A program made the position numbers and the translations under genes. A model generated the notes under the pieces. That model saw only the letters and a list, made by a program, of their open reading frames with translations, had not been told where the DNA came from and ran no database searches. A stretch of 64,000 nt of DNA from Callaeas wilsoni (lineage: Eukaryota; Chordata; Aves; Passeriformes; Callaeidae), in NCBI GenBank assembly GCA_013398955.1, contig VWPU01009615.1, forward strand, positions 48,212 through 112,211. The letters run 5' to 3'. This document shows positions 24,286 to 37,700 of the stretch, piece by piece. Position 1 is the stretch's first letter. The number at the start of each line of letters is the position of its first letter.

Positions 24286-25688
24286 CTGGCCACAGACAGA
24301 GCAAAAAAGAATTAAAACGCACAAGTCACATCGGAAATGCATATCCTAGCAACGGTATCATCCAAAGCAATTAGCAGTCTAAATTGGGAAATTGCTGTGT
24401 TCGGAAGATTTTTTTTTCAAAACAAAACAGTTTTTTTCCTGTCTTAGTTCTTGCAGGAGTTCTGATGTTTTGTCCTGTTTTTCAAAGTACCATCACAGCC
24501 CTGCAGTTAAACATGGCTGCAGGAACGTCACTGAACTCAAAGCAGGGTCAGGAGCTACAAAACTACCCTGGCAGGAATGCAGATGCAAAATCCTCTATTT
24601 TGCATTAGGAAGCCATACAGCTACTCCCACTGCCCCAACAGGCACTGCCAGAGCCCTCCAAGCAGGGCATCCACCAGTAACACCTGAAATCAGACCTGAA
24701 GGGCAGAGAGATATTTCTGCATTTTTACATTTGTCCTCAGGCCTCCACAAGCAGGATGCCAGAGACATATCAGAAGTTAAAAAAAACCCAACCAGACAAC
24801 AAAAAACAAGACAAGGAGAAGCTAATAACTTAACTGTGAGTTTAACTTGGGAGGGTGGTGAAGTGCATCGCCAACAATGCACATGCAGTACCAAATTTGG
24901 GCCTTGGAACAAATATTTTGCCCTTTTACATGTTAACTAATATCTGCTTCATCACTAGCAACCCTGAAAGCAACAATGGTTCTTGTAATTAAAGAAACAG
25001 CCAACAAGAGGAAGGTTGGTGGATGAAGTCTCTAAGGAACAAATTGAAATGTAATCTTGCTAAAAGGAATGAGATATATGTCAGTTCATTATCAAAAATT
25101 TTAACTTTATTTTCAAGATACATCATTATATGAGTCTAGCGACTTCTTCCCCTGGAAATTAATTCACGTACAATGTTCTTTCTGCTAGGAGAATAAGAGC
25201 TTTCTTTAGTAATGCGTACCATCATTTCCAAAATGCAAATTATGCAGTAATTAAGCCCAATCTGTGGGACAGTTTAATTAACATGATCAGGAAGTATCCT
25301 GGCAACATCATTTACTATGTATTCCAAGCAGTGTTTTACTAAGCTATCATTTACATTTAGCAAAAAGTGTGAATTAAATTTACCAGAGGAAGATCCTTAT
25401 TTGCTTCCATCCCTTTCCTGACTTGGGACCTCTGTGCTGACACTTTCATTTGCTTTCTTAAAATTTACTCAACTTATTTCCCTCTTTTTTGCATCATCAC
25501 TTTCAAATAAACCTACGATTTTCTGCCATTCCCCACCACTGGAAGTTTCACCAGAAGGATCAAGACAGAGAAGAACCAGGTGAGTGGTACTCCTGAAACT
25601 GTCCTTTGTGTGGAAAAAAACAGGGCAAGAAAGCGGGAGAGGAGACCCTGCAAGCAGCACAGGCCAACACACCCTGTGCAGACAACAT

Positions 25689-25850
25689 GGGAGCTGTGGC
25701 TGCTCCATCCCTGGAGTGTTCCAGGCCAGGCTGGATGGGGGCTCTGAGCAAACCTGTCTGGTGGAAGGTGTCCCTGCCCACGGCAGAGGGCTTGGAACCA
25801 GGCGATCTTCGAGGTCCCCTCCAACCCAAACCACTCTGAGATTCTGGGAT
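25689..25850 (+). mobile_element. CR1 LINE 3' end
   Basis: The plus strand carries the typical CR1 tail: CATCCCTGGAGTGTTCCAGG, then GCCAGGCTGGATGGGG, GGTGTCCCTGCCCACGGCAG and CCTCCAACCCAAACCACTCT, ending near GATTCTGGG. This is a 5'-truncated copy in the orientation opposite to HOMER2. CR1 is the dominant LINE of birds and reptiles. Confidence 0.9.
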
Positions 25851-26313
25851 CAGTTTTTGGGGTCAACATCTACTTGAGAGGCTGGTGCACGGGCAGAGGT
25901 ATGAGCAAAGCTGCCCAGATGTGTTCTCCTCCAGCTAAGTCGTGCCATAGAAACAGCCAACATAAAATCTAAGTGTCATTTCAGTTATGTAAATTAAAAA
26001 AAAATTAGAGATTTTATGTAGGGGTTTGACAATGCAAAGGGACTATCATAATACAAGGACTGCATGGTACAGAGAGCCAAAAGAACAGGAGGCAAAGCTA
26101 CCACCAACCCCAAAAATCAGGGTGCTTTCCAGAAACTCTGAAGAAAGTGCTATATGTATATTTCCGTTTAAAAAAATTTTACATCAGACAGATGAACCAC
26201 TTACGAATGTCTAGCTTCTCAAGTTACAGAATTTATTTTAAAAACTATAAAAATTCCCAGAAATTTCAAGTCATAAAAAGTAATATTTCAGTTCTGCTGT
26301 GCCTACGACATCT

Positions 26314-26334
26314 GGGGGGGAAAAAAAAAAAAAA
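26314..26334 (+). repeat. G7A14 homopolymer junction
   Basis: Seven G residues are followed by fourteen A residues. It is a simple low-complexity tract. Confidence 0.85.
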
Positions 26335-27250
26335 TCACCAGTTTGATTGAAAGGCAAAAGCTTCACTCACTGATAGCTGGCCCTGAGAAGAATAAAATTC
26401 CTCCATACCTCCTACAATAATCATTGAGAAAATACAAACATATAAAAAATCCGCACTAAAGTTATCCTTTACAACGCAGTTCAGTACTGTCAGATGTGAT
26501 AAAAGGAATAATGAAGGCTGCAAACTGTAAAGCAAGGAACACCTTATTGAGCAATGAAATGCTCTACATTAGCTGAGCACCTTAAAAGTTAATTTTCTTC
26601 TATGGCCAATGGAGAATCCAAGAAAAGGTTGTGGTGAGCACACACCTCCCAGAAACTGACAGTTCATCCGTTAAATTTATAATAAGCTGCTATTAGTGAA
26701 ACTGCCTGGAAGCTGTCTCTACCTTTCTTTCCACTTAAATCCTCCTCTGTCAGTCAGGCACTTCAGAAATGCTGCATTCCTACGGAGAAGTGAAAACCTA
26801 AGTAGAAGCTTAGGAGATTAAATCAGAGCTCGTGTTTCTATGAGTTCAGAGGAGATGGATGCTGCAGGTACATCGCGCTTACTCACCCGCTCTTCCTGCC
26901 CATCCTCACCCCATCTGCCTGGACATTCACCTCCCCACAAATCTGGCCATTGTTTCAGAGCAGTGACACTCCACTGGCATGGGAACAATCACGTTGGTTG
27001 TGTTTAGGAGAAAGAAAAGGTGCTATGATTTCAAAGAACAATGAAAACTGAGGCTTGCAGGTGTTCCTGCTAAGTAAATCAGCTTATCCCCACTCCTGAG
27101 GCTGGCTCATCCTCAGCTACATGAGACCAGAAGGAGAATGCTCCCCACCACTTCTCCATCCTCTGGGCAGATGGTCTCGGCTGGGGCAGGAGGAAGCATT
27201 TGTGACTATCACAACAGGAAAGGTCAAATAAACTGAGAAAATTTTCTTTC

Positions 27251-27264
27251 TTTTTTTTTTTTTT
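27251..27264 (+). repeat. Poly(T) run, 14 nt
   Basis: Fourteen consecutive T residues preceded by a pyrimidine-rich stretch. No retroposed gene was recognised at its right side on the minus strand. Confidence 0.85.
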
Positions 27265-28055
27265 GTGAAAGTATGAGCCAGAATTTTCAAATTTCAAAAG
27301 AAGGAGAGAAGGAAAAGGGCATTATTTGCTGCAGGCAGGATGAGCCCCCAGGCTCTTTTCCATCTCTACCTGCAATCCAGCATGGTAATTCTATAAGAAA
27401 TGGCCACTCACCAATTCAAATGAGCCCTTATGAAATACTTTGCATTTGGTTCTCATTTGTATAATACACACACAGTGCAATTCCAGCTGCATCATAATAT
27501 GGAATAAACTTGTGGACTTTCATCCAGGATAATGGATTCAGAAGACAAACTACTCTCTAATCAAATGCAATCAGTCCCTGAAGTGGTTAAAGAGTTCTCC
27601 CTAAAAACAAAGGCAAAGAGAAGCATAATATAATAAGCACCTTACAGAATAATAAACCCATTCATCATACTCAGTTGTCTACATGTGGTGGGAAAAAAAT
27701 CTGCCTTTGCGCTCACCTACATGCAAATGTATCAGATGGCAAACATTCCTGATACACCTGCATGAGCCAAGCAAAATCTCACACTAATTTCACTTCCTCT
27801 AGGAGAAAATCAAACCTGAGATCTAAATTTTTATCTGAAGATGACACAGAAATATGTTCACAGCACAAGGTAGCACTACCTCACCCAGGAATGACTCCAG
27901 ACATTTAGGAACACACTGGGTACATTCATCAGATCAAAGTGAATGCAAATAAGCTGGTGTAGAGCAGAACATTCATTGGCTGAAACACACTCACCCTGCT
28001 GCCTTCCCACGGAGAGAAACTGCCAAATAAATCAAGAAGGAAGAGGTCGCAAGAT

Positions 28056-28746
28056 GACCCGTGTTGGGGAAGATGAAACAGGAAAGCCTTATAAATATGA
28101 TTGCCTGGCAAAAGATGCTGAGAATAGGGAAACTATAAGTGAGATTGAAATGAAAGCAAGCTTTGAGATACCAAGCCTCAGTTACTGAACAACTGGAAAA
28201 CAATGGGATGGCCGGCAGAAGGTAATCCCCTCTCTGATTGAACAATACCCTCTGCCTGCTGACAAGTCCAAGGGTCAGAGCAGACCCTGCTAGCTTGGCA
28301 GCAGGGGTCCAAAAGAGTAGTTTCTAGAGTTTAAAATGTAACACAGTATGGTAATGTAACAATGCTTATAGGCTGTATGTAAATACTATAGGATTTGTAT
28401 CTTGTACTAGATTGGTTAATGGAAATTAGAATATTCAACACAGAAGAAGATTTATTGTATTGTAAACGAGAACCTCGCTCTTTTTTCTCTCTTTTCCCTC
28501 TCCTTTTACTACTTCCACTACTTCTCCTATTTCTTCGTGCCCTTACTCTCTCTTGCTCTTACCTTTGCTTCTCTTGCTCTCTTACTTTTCTGGCCTGCTC
28601 CGAGCTGCAGCTGGCAGCCCCAAGCAGGGCCACTATACCCATGCCCTTCGTAATAAACTCCATGCTCTAAAACCTAACCACGGAGATCTCTCGTCCATAG
28701 CCGTCCCGACCGTCCTAAAACCAACCAGAAACTTCCTACAGACCCG
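28056..28746 (+). mobile_element. Solo endogenous-retrovirus LTR with 6-bp target duplication
   Basis: The LTR runs from 28062 (TGTTGGGGAAG) to 28740 (AACTTCCTACA), 679 bp, with TGT...ACA terminal inverted ends. Identical GACCCG hexamers flank it at 28056-28061 and 28741-28746, a target-site duplication. Six-base duplications are usual for class II (ERVK-like) elements. A pyrimidine-rich stretch covers about 28480-28590, and an AATAAA lies at 28652-28657 about 85 bp before the right end. No internal gag, pol or env sequence is present, so this is a solo LTR left by recombination between two LTRs. It lies in intron 2 antisense to HOMER2. The intact duplication suggests a fairly recent insertion. 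The exact family is not named because I cannot compare it. Confidence 0.9.
28652..28657 (+). terminator. LTR polyadenylation signal AATAAA
   Basis: A canonical hexamer inside the solo LTR, in the position expected for the R region. It is on the strand opposite to HOMER2 and so should not affect HOMER2 transcripts directly. Confidence 0.6.
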
Positions 28747-28794
28747 AGTGCGGACAAGGAGAAAAACGTATTGGCAGCTCCTGCTGCTCACAGG

Positions 28795-29290
28795 GTATGA
28801 GCAGAGCCCACAAAGGCAGCTGCCGCTTCTTTGAGGGGGACACTTGCAGCACTCAGAGGGCTCCAGTCCCGCACACCCCGTACCACAACCGCGCTCTGAA
28901 GGAGAAAAGCCGACGTGGCTCCTGGGAACGCACCTCCCAAGCTGCTGCCTCGTTAGCACGGGGCGAACAGGCAGGCTGGCAGCTGGAGCGCAGGCAGCGG
29001 GGCTCGAGCAGCACACGGGGTTTGCCAGCTTGGCTCCCCGGGCCAGCCCCATCCCATCTGCCTCGGCTTGCCAGCGTCACGGGGGGAAACGCAGAGAGGA
29101 GAGCGAGCTCAGCTCCCAGGGGGAGAGCAGCCACTGCACGGGGCACTTGGCACAGCCACTGGCACAGCCCCGAGGAGGAGGAGGAGGAGGATGAGCACAC
29201 CGGCAGGAACCTGCCAGGACCTCACCCAAGGGGTGATGAGCCGTGTCAGCCAGCCCGGCCACCAGCTTCTCTACCTAGCAAGACTGAAAC
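28795..29290. other. GC- and CpG-rich patch beside the solo LTR
   Basis: This stretch is much richer in G+C and CpG than the intron around it and includes (GAG)6 at 29172-29190. It yields overlapping ORFs on both strands, up to 169 codons, none resembling a known protein; the composition alone explains them. An intragenic CpG island or a GC-rich unidentified repeat are both possible. Confidence 0.45.
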
Positions 29291-29964
29291 AACAGCCATG
29301 AAATAGCTAATAAATGTATTGGGTAATATATTTTGGAACTGTGTTAAATTAAATCAGAAAAGGGCATCTTATTCTGGGACAAGAGTGCCAGATGAGGAAT
29401 TATTCTGGAATTTCCCCTTTAAATTCATATCACCTGTTACTCCGAAATAACCACACCTCCAGAAAAGCCCTAAGGCTCCAAGCCATAGGATCTACTCCTT
29501 AAGACTATATTAAAATCTCCCCATTTCATTTTCACACCTCTGAATATGTGCTTCCAGTTTGCAGCCCTTGTGAAATTTAATTTCCTCAACCCACCAGGCT
29601 GCTAATCTTCAGTAAAGATGTATCCCAGTCTAAAAACAGAATTGCAGAAGGAAAGAAGCTGCTAATCCTCTGGCCATAGCTATCACAGGCTCAGCAGGTT
29701 CTTCCAGCTCATCAAGTCGACATGAATCAGAAGGGCTTGTGACACAGGATGTGAAGATGAGGAGTCAGAGGTGGATTTACAGAGAAATTCTTCCTTTATC
29801 CCAAATGTTCAGCAACATTATGGATTAGCCCACCTACATTTCCATGATCTCTATTATCCTTCACACTATCTACCATCCTTCCTACCTCTGCTTCTAGACA
29901 GGATCTTCTCACCAGTATGTCACTGGTGATAAACTGCTCATTTCTTGTCCTAGAAAGCCAGTGT

Positions 29965-29978
29965 ACACACACACACAC
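29965..29978 (+). repeat. (AC)7 microsatellite
   Basis: Seven perfect AC units in intron 2. Confidence 0.9.
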
Positions 29979-32900
29979 AGAGTTAATCGAGACAGTGGTA
30001 ATACAGGGAAAAGAGAGAGTCCCTTCCTGAGACCACCAAGCTGAGCAAAGCCAGGGAAGCACAGACACACAAAACCGAAAGCAGCAGTGCCACTTGTTCT
30101 AGCTTTGCTTTGTCTTTCCATCTGACACGTGCATGGCACTTTTCCTGGGACAGGCTGAGGGCATGGAATATCTAGATTGGGAGCACTGTAAGTGTACATT
30201 AAGAAGAGCACTGAGGTTCTCCACTTTGCTCTTCCTCCTGCTCCAGCCCCCCATTGGTGCACGATGGGGGAATGGAGCACAGGGTGGGCAACAACTGGCG
30301 GGAGCCACTCCCAGGCTCTGGTTATCCTTCGTTTACCCCTGCAGGGCAGCGAGCCTGGCCTGCTGCTGCTTCTCAAGAATTTCTGCTCTACACAGTCAAC
30401 CAGGACAGCAGCTGTTTCACCCATCAAAGGACTCCAAAAGCTTCCATAGCTACACCAGGTATTCCTGCGGGAGGCGGGAGTGGAAGAGGAACCACAGCGG
30501 CTCCTGCAAAGAGGGAGACGCCAGGACATCCTGCAAGCCACACGGGACTTGCTGCAACCCTTGGCATTTACCTCCCATCCTGAGCTCCCTCTGCAGAGAG
30601 GAGATGCTCCTTGTATGGGTAAAGCCTCTCATGTGCTGCTGCTGCTTGTTTTATGGGGAAAAGGGCCATTTCCACAGCTGCACATAGTGCTTTTTTTCTC
30701 TTAAATTGCCTTGCATCCCCAGGACAATTCCATGAATGATGAGGTTCATTTTTAACCTCAAAAGCCGACAAACGAAAAAAATCCCATACAATTCTTGTCC
30801 TCCTTCATAAAAAGAGATGTAAAAGTAGCCTCCTCCAATAAAAAGACTAATAACTGTTTTTCCTCTGATAAAATACCTCTGTTGTAAAGCCCTCACTAAG
30901 AACCTGTCTAAATGTAACAAAAGTGGGTTCATGATTGTGTGAATTCTATTAAGTAAATCTCCTGGTACACCTACTCCTTTGCTCTCTTTTTCTTCCCAAG
31001 GTAATTAACATCTCTGCAGAGTTGGCTTCCTACCTCCTCCACTCAGTCCAAATCTCTAAAATCTCCTATTTTTGCTTTGACATCTGACTAGAATTTTTTT
31101 TCCTTTTAGGCACAGCACACACATCCACCCACCCCCACGATTCAAAGCACCAGCAGCTGTTTCATGAAGAAAATCTACAGCAAGGGTTTTCAAACCCTCT
31201 GGAACAAATTGTTACCCAGAAATTTCATACAACAATTTACAAAATATATAAAGCAAGATGCTTGTGTATTATTTTCATATGAGAAATAAGATTCCTAACT
31301 TATCACAGAAAGGGAGAAGGATACAGTGGAGACTCTTTGCTTTTTTTCCTAGTGACTAATATTGGGGTGAGGGAGAAGGCTGCTTTGACTAAAATTAGAA
31401 ACAAATATAAAACTTCCCATAGACATATCATATTTACGTTTTGGGAGATCTAATAAAAGCATATGAGCATATCATCTTTGTGTGCAGTATAACCACATCC
31501 CTAAGTTAATTATTTAAGCATTGATAATTCTCTGCATTCTTCAAACTTATGACAACAGCCTCACTAAAGCCTGAAGGTCCCTTTTGAAAGGCAGGAATGG
31601 CACAACCACCAGCATCATTAAAGACTCCTTCACTCTTTAACAACCTACACACCCTGGGAGTGGTCAGAACAGGACAGCTTAGTTCCTCTCCAAAATCTGG
31701 CACAACTGTCCCTTGGCATGAGCAATGGCCATGATGGACAGGTACATTACTGATGGGCAGGTACATTACTTTTAGGGGGTAACAGGATGCCCAGGTCTCT
31801 TTTCAACGACATCACATCGTTTCATCAACCCCTCTGGCATGTTCAGGTGCTCCACATCATACTTGAGTCTGGTGATCAGCAACCACTCTGTGTGGGGCAG
31901 TTACTGAAACACTTGTTCTGACAGAGCTTTTCTGAGTAATTTTATAGAGGGTTTTTAAAAAGGAAAAATCTACCCAGACCAAAGTTTCCCTGCTTGCTGG
32001 TAAGTGGTGCAGCAAGAAATCCTTAGCATGGATTTTTATCTTTTCTTTTTAGTGAGTAACAAATTTCATTTCTGGAAAGGTTTTTGCAATCTCCTGGATT
32101 CAGCTGTGTGTGGTCTTTCCAGAGCCAGTGACACGCACACACAACACACATACAAGCAGAAAAATGAGCCAGATAGGAACAAGCAGTGGCAGATGTGCTT
32201 CTGCTCTTCTGTCAAGGATACAGCTGTTGACAGCACTCTGTATGTTTTCTCCTAAGCTTACTAACCAGCTTCTGAAGGATTTACTTCCAGAAATAATCCA
32301 GGAAATGAACAGAGGATTTTTCACATTTCAAAGTTAATAACTTGGAAAGAGATTAATATAGAAACATTTAAGTGGTATGAGTTCCACAGCTCTAGACTTT
32401 AAATTTTTTCTAAACCAGAACACAGCTCAAGAGATGATCATGATTTCTGGTTGATTCAATCTCAAGTGACCCACCAAATTTCCTAGCATTTACTTTGCTC
32501 TCTTTCTCAGCTTTTGACAAGCTCTCTTTTTCACCTGGAGTCTTAGGTCTTTTTTTGTGCAAACATTTTTAACTTTTCCTTCTATTTGGCTCATCTCCAC
32601 CAGTATTAGCAGTTCTGAAATTCCTATTGCAGCTAAGCCCTAACCATTTTTCCTCATCCTCCGAATACTCAAAGACCTGTTCACACAAGTGCACCCAATA
32701 TAACCAGCTCTACCTATCTAAACCTGTCTTAGCAACTGTTGACCTGTAGACACAACTCCAGGCAATGTACTATCCTCCCAGTTATTAAATCCTGCACCTC
32801 TCCTCAGCCTGAATTTCTGAATACCTGATATCACCTTAAGCAAATAAAGGATGATGCAAGTGAGTAGTCTCATCCTTGACTGACAGCTCTGCTTCTCCTT

Positions 32901-34065
32901 TCTGCTGTATTTCTCCCTCACAAAATTCCAAAGAAAATGTTCTCAAGTTATTTGAATGTTTCGAGAGAAACCAAAACTCAAGGAACTTTAATCAAGCCAA
33001 GAACACCCCTAGCACAGACACCACAAATATTTTAATATCACCAGGGACTGTTGTTTTCCTTAATTTCATTCACTCTTACTTCAAAGACGTCTTTGAGAGG
33101 AATATGAAGTCCTGGTCTTTGGAGCAGAAGGATCCAGCACACACCTCAGTGTGCTCACCCCAGATACTGATCCTCATGTTAAATTATTTCCTTTCCTATT
33201 TGAGTCTGCCCTGCTTCAACTTCCCCTAACCCAAACACTCCCATTTCTCTTGATACTCCACAGGAGCCTTTTGGAGCATTATGCTTGGGGCACACCCCAC
33301 ACCTTTGAGGTGCCTGACCCAGCACCCCGTGCAGACCCTCCTGCCTTGCACCCTGGCTGCAGGGCTGCTGCTGCCCCAGCACTGCCCCCAGCCTGCCCCA
33401 GAGAAGCAACCCCCACCTAGGAGGCACCAGCATCACCCACTGATGGCAATTTCTCTTTAAATTGAGAGCTCTCTCTGAATCATTCCAACTGATGCTAAAA
33501 AATCTGGAAGTTGCATCATCACAACTCTAACACCTTTAAATGAAATCAGAAAACAGCTATTAAAAATAGTAATTATTTACTGCAAGTTGTTTCACTGTCT
33601 GAGTCAAAGACAGCTCCAGCTTAGGTTAGGCTGGTGGGGTTTGACTCAGGCCAGGACAGCTGTTCTGCTCTCAATCTGATCATCGTACAAAACGAAGGAG
33701 AACTTCTCTACAAAAGGAGCAGCTGCATCTCAGAGAGCAGTAGGATCCAGTTTCATTAGTTACAGCAACAACAAGACCAAAAGGCACCACAAAAAGCAGC
33801 TTGAGATTACTCAAGCATCTTTTACGAAGTCTTTTGTTTAGCACTACTGGTATTAGAACATGTCTCCAGCAGATGAGCATCATACTCCAGCTGGGAGATC
33901 TGAGCCAGGAGAAGTACAAACCACACCTGATGAGACTGATGAAATGACACCAAATTATTTCAAAGGCTTTAGTGTGGATTAACAGTATATACACACTGAT
34001 ACTATTGCTGTTGTTCTGTCTCAACAGTATTTATCTATTCTATTCTTATATATTCTACTATTTAT

Positions 34066-34165
34066 TTGGGGTGGTCCTGTGAAGAGCCAAGAGTTGAAAT
34101 CGATGAGCCTTGTGGGTCCTTTCTAACACAGGATATTTACATTTTATGGTTCTGTGACTATGTAA
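34066..34165 (+). mobile_element. CR1-type LINE 3' end, short
   Basis: The sequence contains GAGTTGAAATCGATGAGCCT, then TGTGGGTCCTTTCTAACACA, GGATATTT and ATGGTTCTGTGACTATG. This is the layout of a CR1 tail (GACTCGATGATCCTTGTGGG, TCCCTTCCAAC, GGATATTCTATG) with several substitutions. It is a short, old, 5'-truncated copy. Confidence 0.75.
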
Positions 34166-34695
34166 TGTATATAGGAAATCGTAAACCCCCAACTAATGTT
34201 TTTACTTAATAGTCATCTCAGTAGCATAAAAGCAATGAGATGTTTATTGCAACATGCACACAAGCTACGCATGCTGGAAGACAGGACTGTGCATTAAAAT
34301 TATATTTTATACCATATTTTGTATTCCAAAAGACACAGTACAATTTTTATATGGGGCATTAATTAGTTCCATTTGTTGACTCTGGTATAATCTACAGTGC
34401 TAACAGTCATGCTGAAATTAGCCCCAATAGTTCATGAAATAACACACTATGATAAAGAGAGGATGAAGGCCATCAAATACACTTAAATTTCTGTATGACA
34501 GCAATCAGCCAGACCAGTATTTGAAGTCTTCTTTTGTAACATATGAAGGTTTCTATTGTGGACAGGTATGGACAAGAAGGCACAAATAATGAGTCAGTGA
34601 AATCAGACCTTCAGAGGTCAAAACCTGGGCTCCTTTGCACTGGTTTGTCCTAATGCAGTGTCACCCTTAAGCTGGATGTGTCTTTTGGGGACGGT

Positions 34696-34767
34696 GTCAC
34701 ATGCTGCCTTTTGAGGAAAGGTCATCACAACGTCACATGCTGCCTTTAGATGTAAGGTCCTTTCCAC
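34696..34767 (+). repeat. 36-bp imperfect tandem duplication
   Basis: Two adjacent units start GTCACATGCTGCCTTT at 34696 and 34732 and continue with similar GA..AAGGTC segments. The second halves have diverged. Confidence 0.8.
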
Positions 34768-37700
34768 GTTGGTTCTCAGTGTCAGACATTTAAGAAATAC
34801 TGAGTTCATACTCGCCCCCCCTCCATCCACGTTTTATGGCTGGCACACTTTCTGAGACCACTGGAAAAGATTTCCCACCCAGCCTGGAAGAAACTGCACA
34901 GCAGAAGAACTTTGAGAAAAAAAAGAAATATCCTTCTCAGTTATCCATTGGGAAAAAAAAAAAGCTTTGAGAAGATGGAATAAAAAGTTTTTTATTTTAA
35001 TCAGATTTTACTAGCAGGGACTCTCTGGAAATCGTAGTCCTGCCAGTGCTGCAGTCAGCAAAATAATCTTCAGGGTGAGGAGTGGAGCCTCTCGGCATTT
35101 GAGCAGGCAAAGGGCAGCTGGCTGGGACCCCAGCAGCACCACGCTCCTCCGGGACACAGCACACGGCTCTCCTGACAAGCACGGCCATAAATAAAACTAG
35201 GGCAGGCAAAACTAGAAATCAAAGCATCTCCCTCCCTTTGACAAAACACACAAATACCCTCACCCACACCTTTGAAAATCATAGCATTTCAGGATTTATC
35301 TATAGACATTAAAAGAAAAGCCAACACACCGCTTTGTAAGGTCACTTTTCATTTACTTTTACATCCCTTTATCTTTGGCTACCCAAGGCTGTAAAACATC
35401 CACTGTAGTTCCACTACAGAACTATTAAACCTGAAAAATTAGGTAGTTAAAAAACCTAGGTATTTAAGAAAAGGTAGGCATTTTAAAAAGAAATTTTTTT
35501 ACATCACTCTACATCACTGCACCTAATTCAGTGGGTGCGGGATGCGGTGAACACACACTGACACTCTGAATGCCAAGTGAGAAGCCAATATTTTGATTGT
35601 TGCTGCCACACATTATCACAAATCATACCCATGAGGTCGTAGAGGCAGAGTTAAATGCTGCCACACCAACGCAGACCCCTGGTGAGGTACACGCTGCCAG
35701 AAGCCTTTTATAATTCAGTGCCAAAAATTGTGTAATATATAAATTACTTGTAGGTTTTTTCCAGAGAAAGGGTTGCTATTGGTTTAATGGCTGAATTTAC
35801 GTCAGTGGAAATAAAAAAAAGAATGAAAATATATAGCCAGATGAAGGAATTTCATCTGTGCTACCATACCCTGCAATTGTTTTCCTTTGAAAGGAAAGAT
35901 TCTCAAATCTAAGAGTCACCTTTTGGCAAAATACTCTAGGATATTTTTAACAACTATGCCTTAAAATAATTCCTTTTCCACAGGCAAAGAAAAAGATCTG
36001 TTTTGAGCCTCTGAACACATCACTGGAAGAACTCAATTTCCTCTTTGTGTGCTGAGGACACCTGCCTCCAGTCGTGACAACAAGAAAAGCATGGTCACAA
36101 AGACGTGGGCAGCTATAAAATTAGGTAGCAATTAGTTCCCTGGTACAGGAACCGAGACAGCGAGGAATATATCAACTATTAGCAGATTTACATATCAGCC
36201 CTTCTTACCTCCCTAAATATCTGCTGCCACAGGCTGCTGGGGCTCTCCCTGCCAGCATCATTGTCCTCTGGAAATCACACTGTCCCCTGCATAGAGCCAC
36301 TTGATCAAACAGCTTCATCACACCATATAATGTACTGTGTTCACTTTGGGAAACACTGTGTGAATACTGATTGGCAAAATTTGGCCCATATTCTTATTCT
36401 TACTAATTGCAACTTACTTCAGAAACAGACCCACTGATTTTGCTTTCCCAGCACAGCAGTTTTTCTGGTTCTCTCTTCAATACTTTCACACACTTATGCC
36501 CAACTTAGCTGCTGATCTCCAATATTCGAGGTAATTATCAGGTAATAAACTCTTAAATGAACTAGTAACTGGGAACAAGTGTCAGCTGACTGTTTTTTTC
36601 CTCAGAAACACAGTCTTTATTTCTGTATCATGTATTTTCCACAATTACTCTTGGAATGTAGTCATCTTTTAAACCCTGATTTTAATTTTTTCGAGTCATC
36701 TGTTTAAGCATCTCTCGGAGACAACCGGGGACTGGCGTCTGCGATGACTCTTGCTGCATCACTTTGCTGCTGCCAACTCAGTATGTCTCACTATGCACTT
36801 TATTGCTGGCTATTAATTTTTAAGCTAGCTTTATGTTCCTTATTAACAGCTCATTTCTCAAAAGAGAAAAATGATGTGGTTGCAATCACAAGTTTTGTGG
36901 AAACACAACATGAACACCTGAAAAGAGGGCAGAGGCTCGTTTCTGAGGGATTTTATTTCCATCTCAAATTCCTTTCCCTCTTCTCTATCCTGTTCAGGTA
37001 ACACGTATTTTCAGTTTATAAAAAATAAATAAACCCACCAACCAGGGTACTACCATGCATTATTCCTGGGGGTGACAGAGACTATTGGTCTGCATAATTT
37101 TCATATTGTCAAACTTCCTTTTTGCCTCCAACAGGCTGGCCAATGCAGGTCACTTTTAATGAGGAGCCCTGTGTGTGGCTTTCCCCACACACTGCACAGC
37201 AACTGGACACTTACAAGTTCACGTTCTCCTCTCCCTGCATCATCACCATATTTTGTCTTTTTTCAACAGGGTTGAGTTTTGTCCACAACACTGGGCACTT
37301 TCACATGGGGAAGTCTCTTGGCTGCCTCATTAACTCTCAATCAGCATGTGCCCTTGCATTTTACTGTATCATTTCCTCCAGCATTCATTATGCTGCAGTT
37401 AGCCTCTGGCTAGAAACTTCTTAGAACATGATGAAATTACTTGCTCGACAACATACAAGTCAATTATAATGTAATTAAAAGATATACTAATCTATTCCCT
37501 TGTTTGGTCATGGTATCTTGGCTGAGATCATCCAGCACATTCTCATATGGTATCTGTGAAATCTTTTGCTATAAATTGTAAGCTCCTGTCCACAGCACCT
37601 GTTTTTCTGTGAAAGACGCAGGAATTCGAAGAGCTGTTGTCTTTAGCTTTGCAAACATGAAGAATTAAAGTGGTACAAGCTGTTTTGAATCTAGGGTCTC

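Noticed and set aside
28797..29306. A 169-codon plus-strand ORF after the solo LTR as possible retroviral coding sequence
   Set aside because: It lies outside the target duplication and shows no gag, protease, pol or env motif.
30133..30687. A 184-codon plus-strand ORF rich in Cys and His
   Set aside because: No ordered zinc-finger spacing, several overlapping ORFs on both strands, and GC-rich composition; treated as chance.
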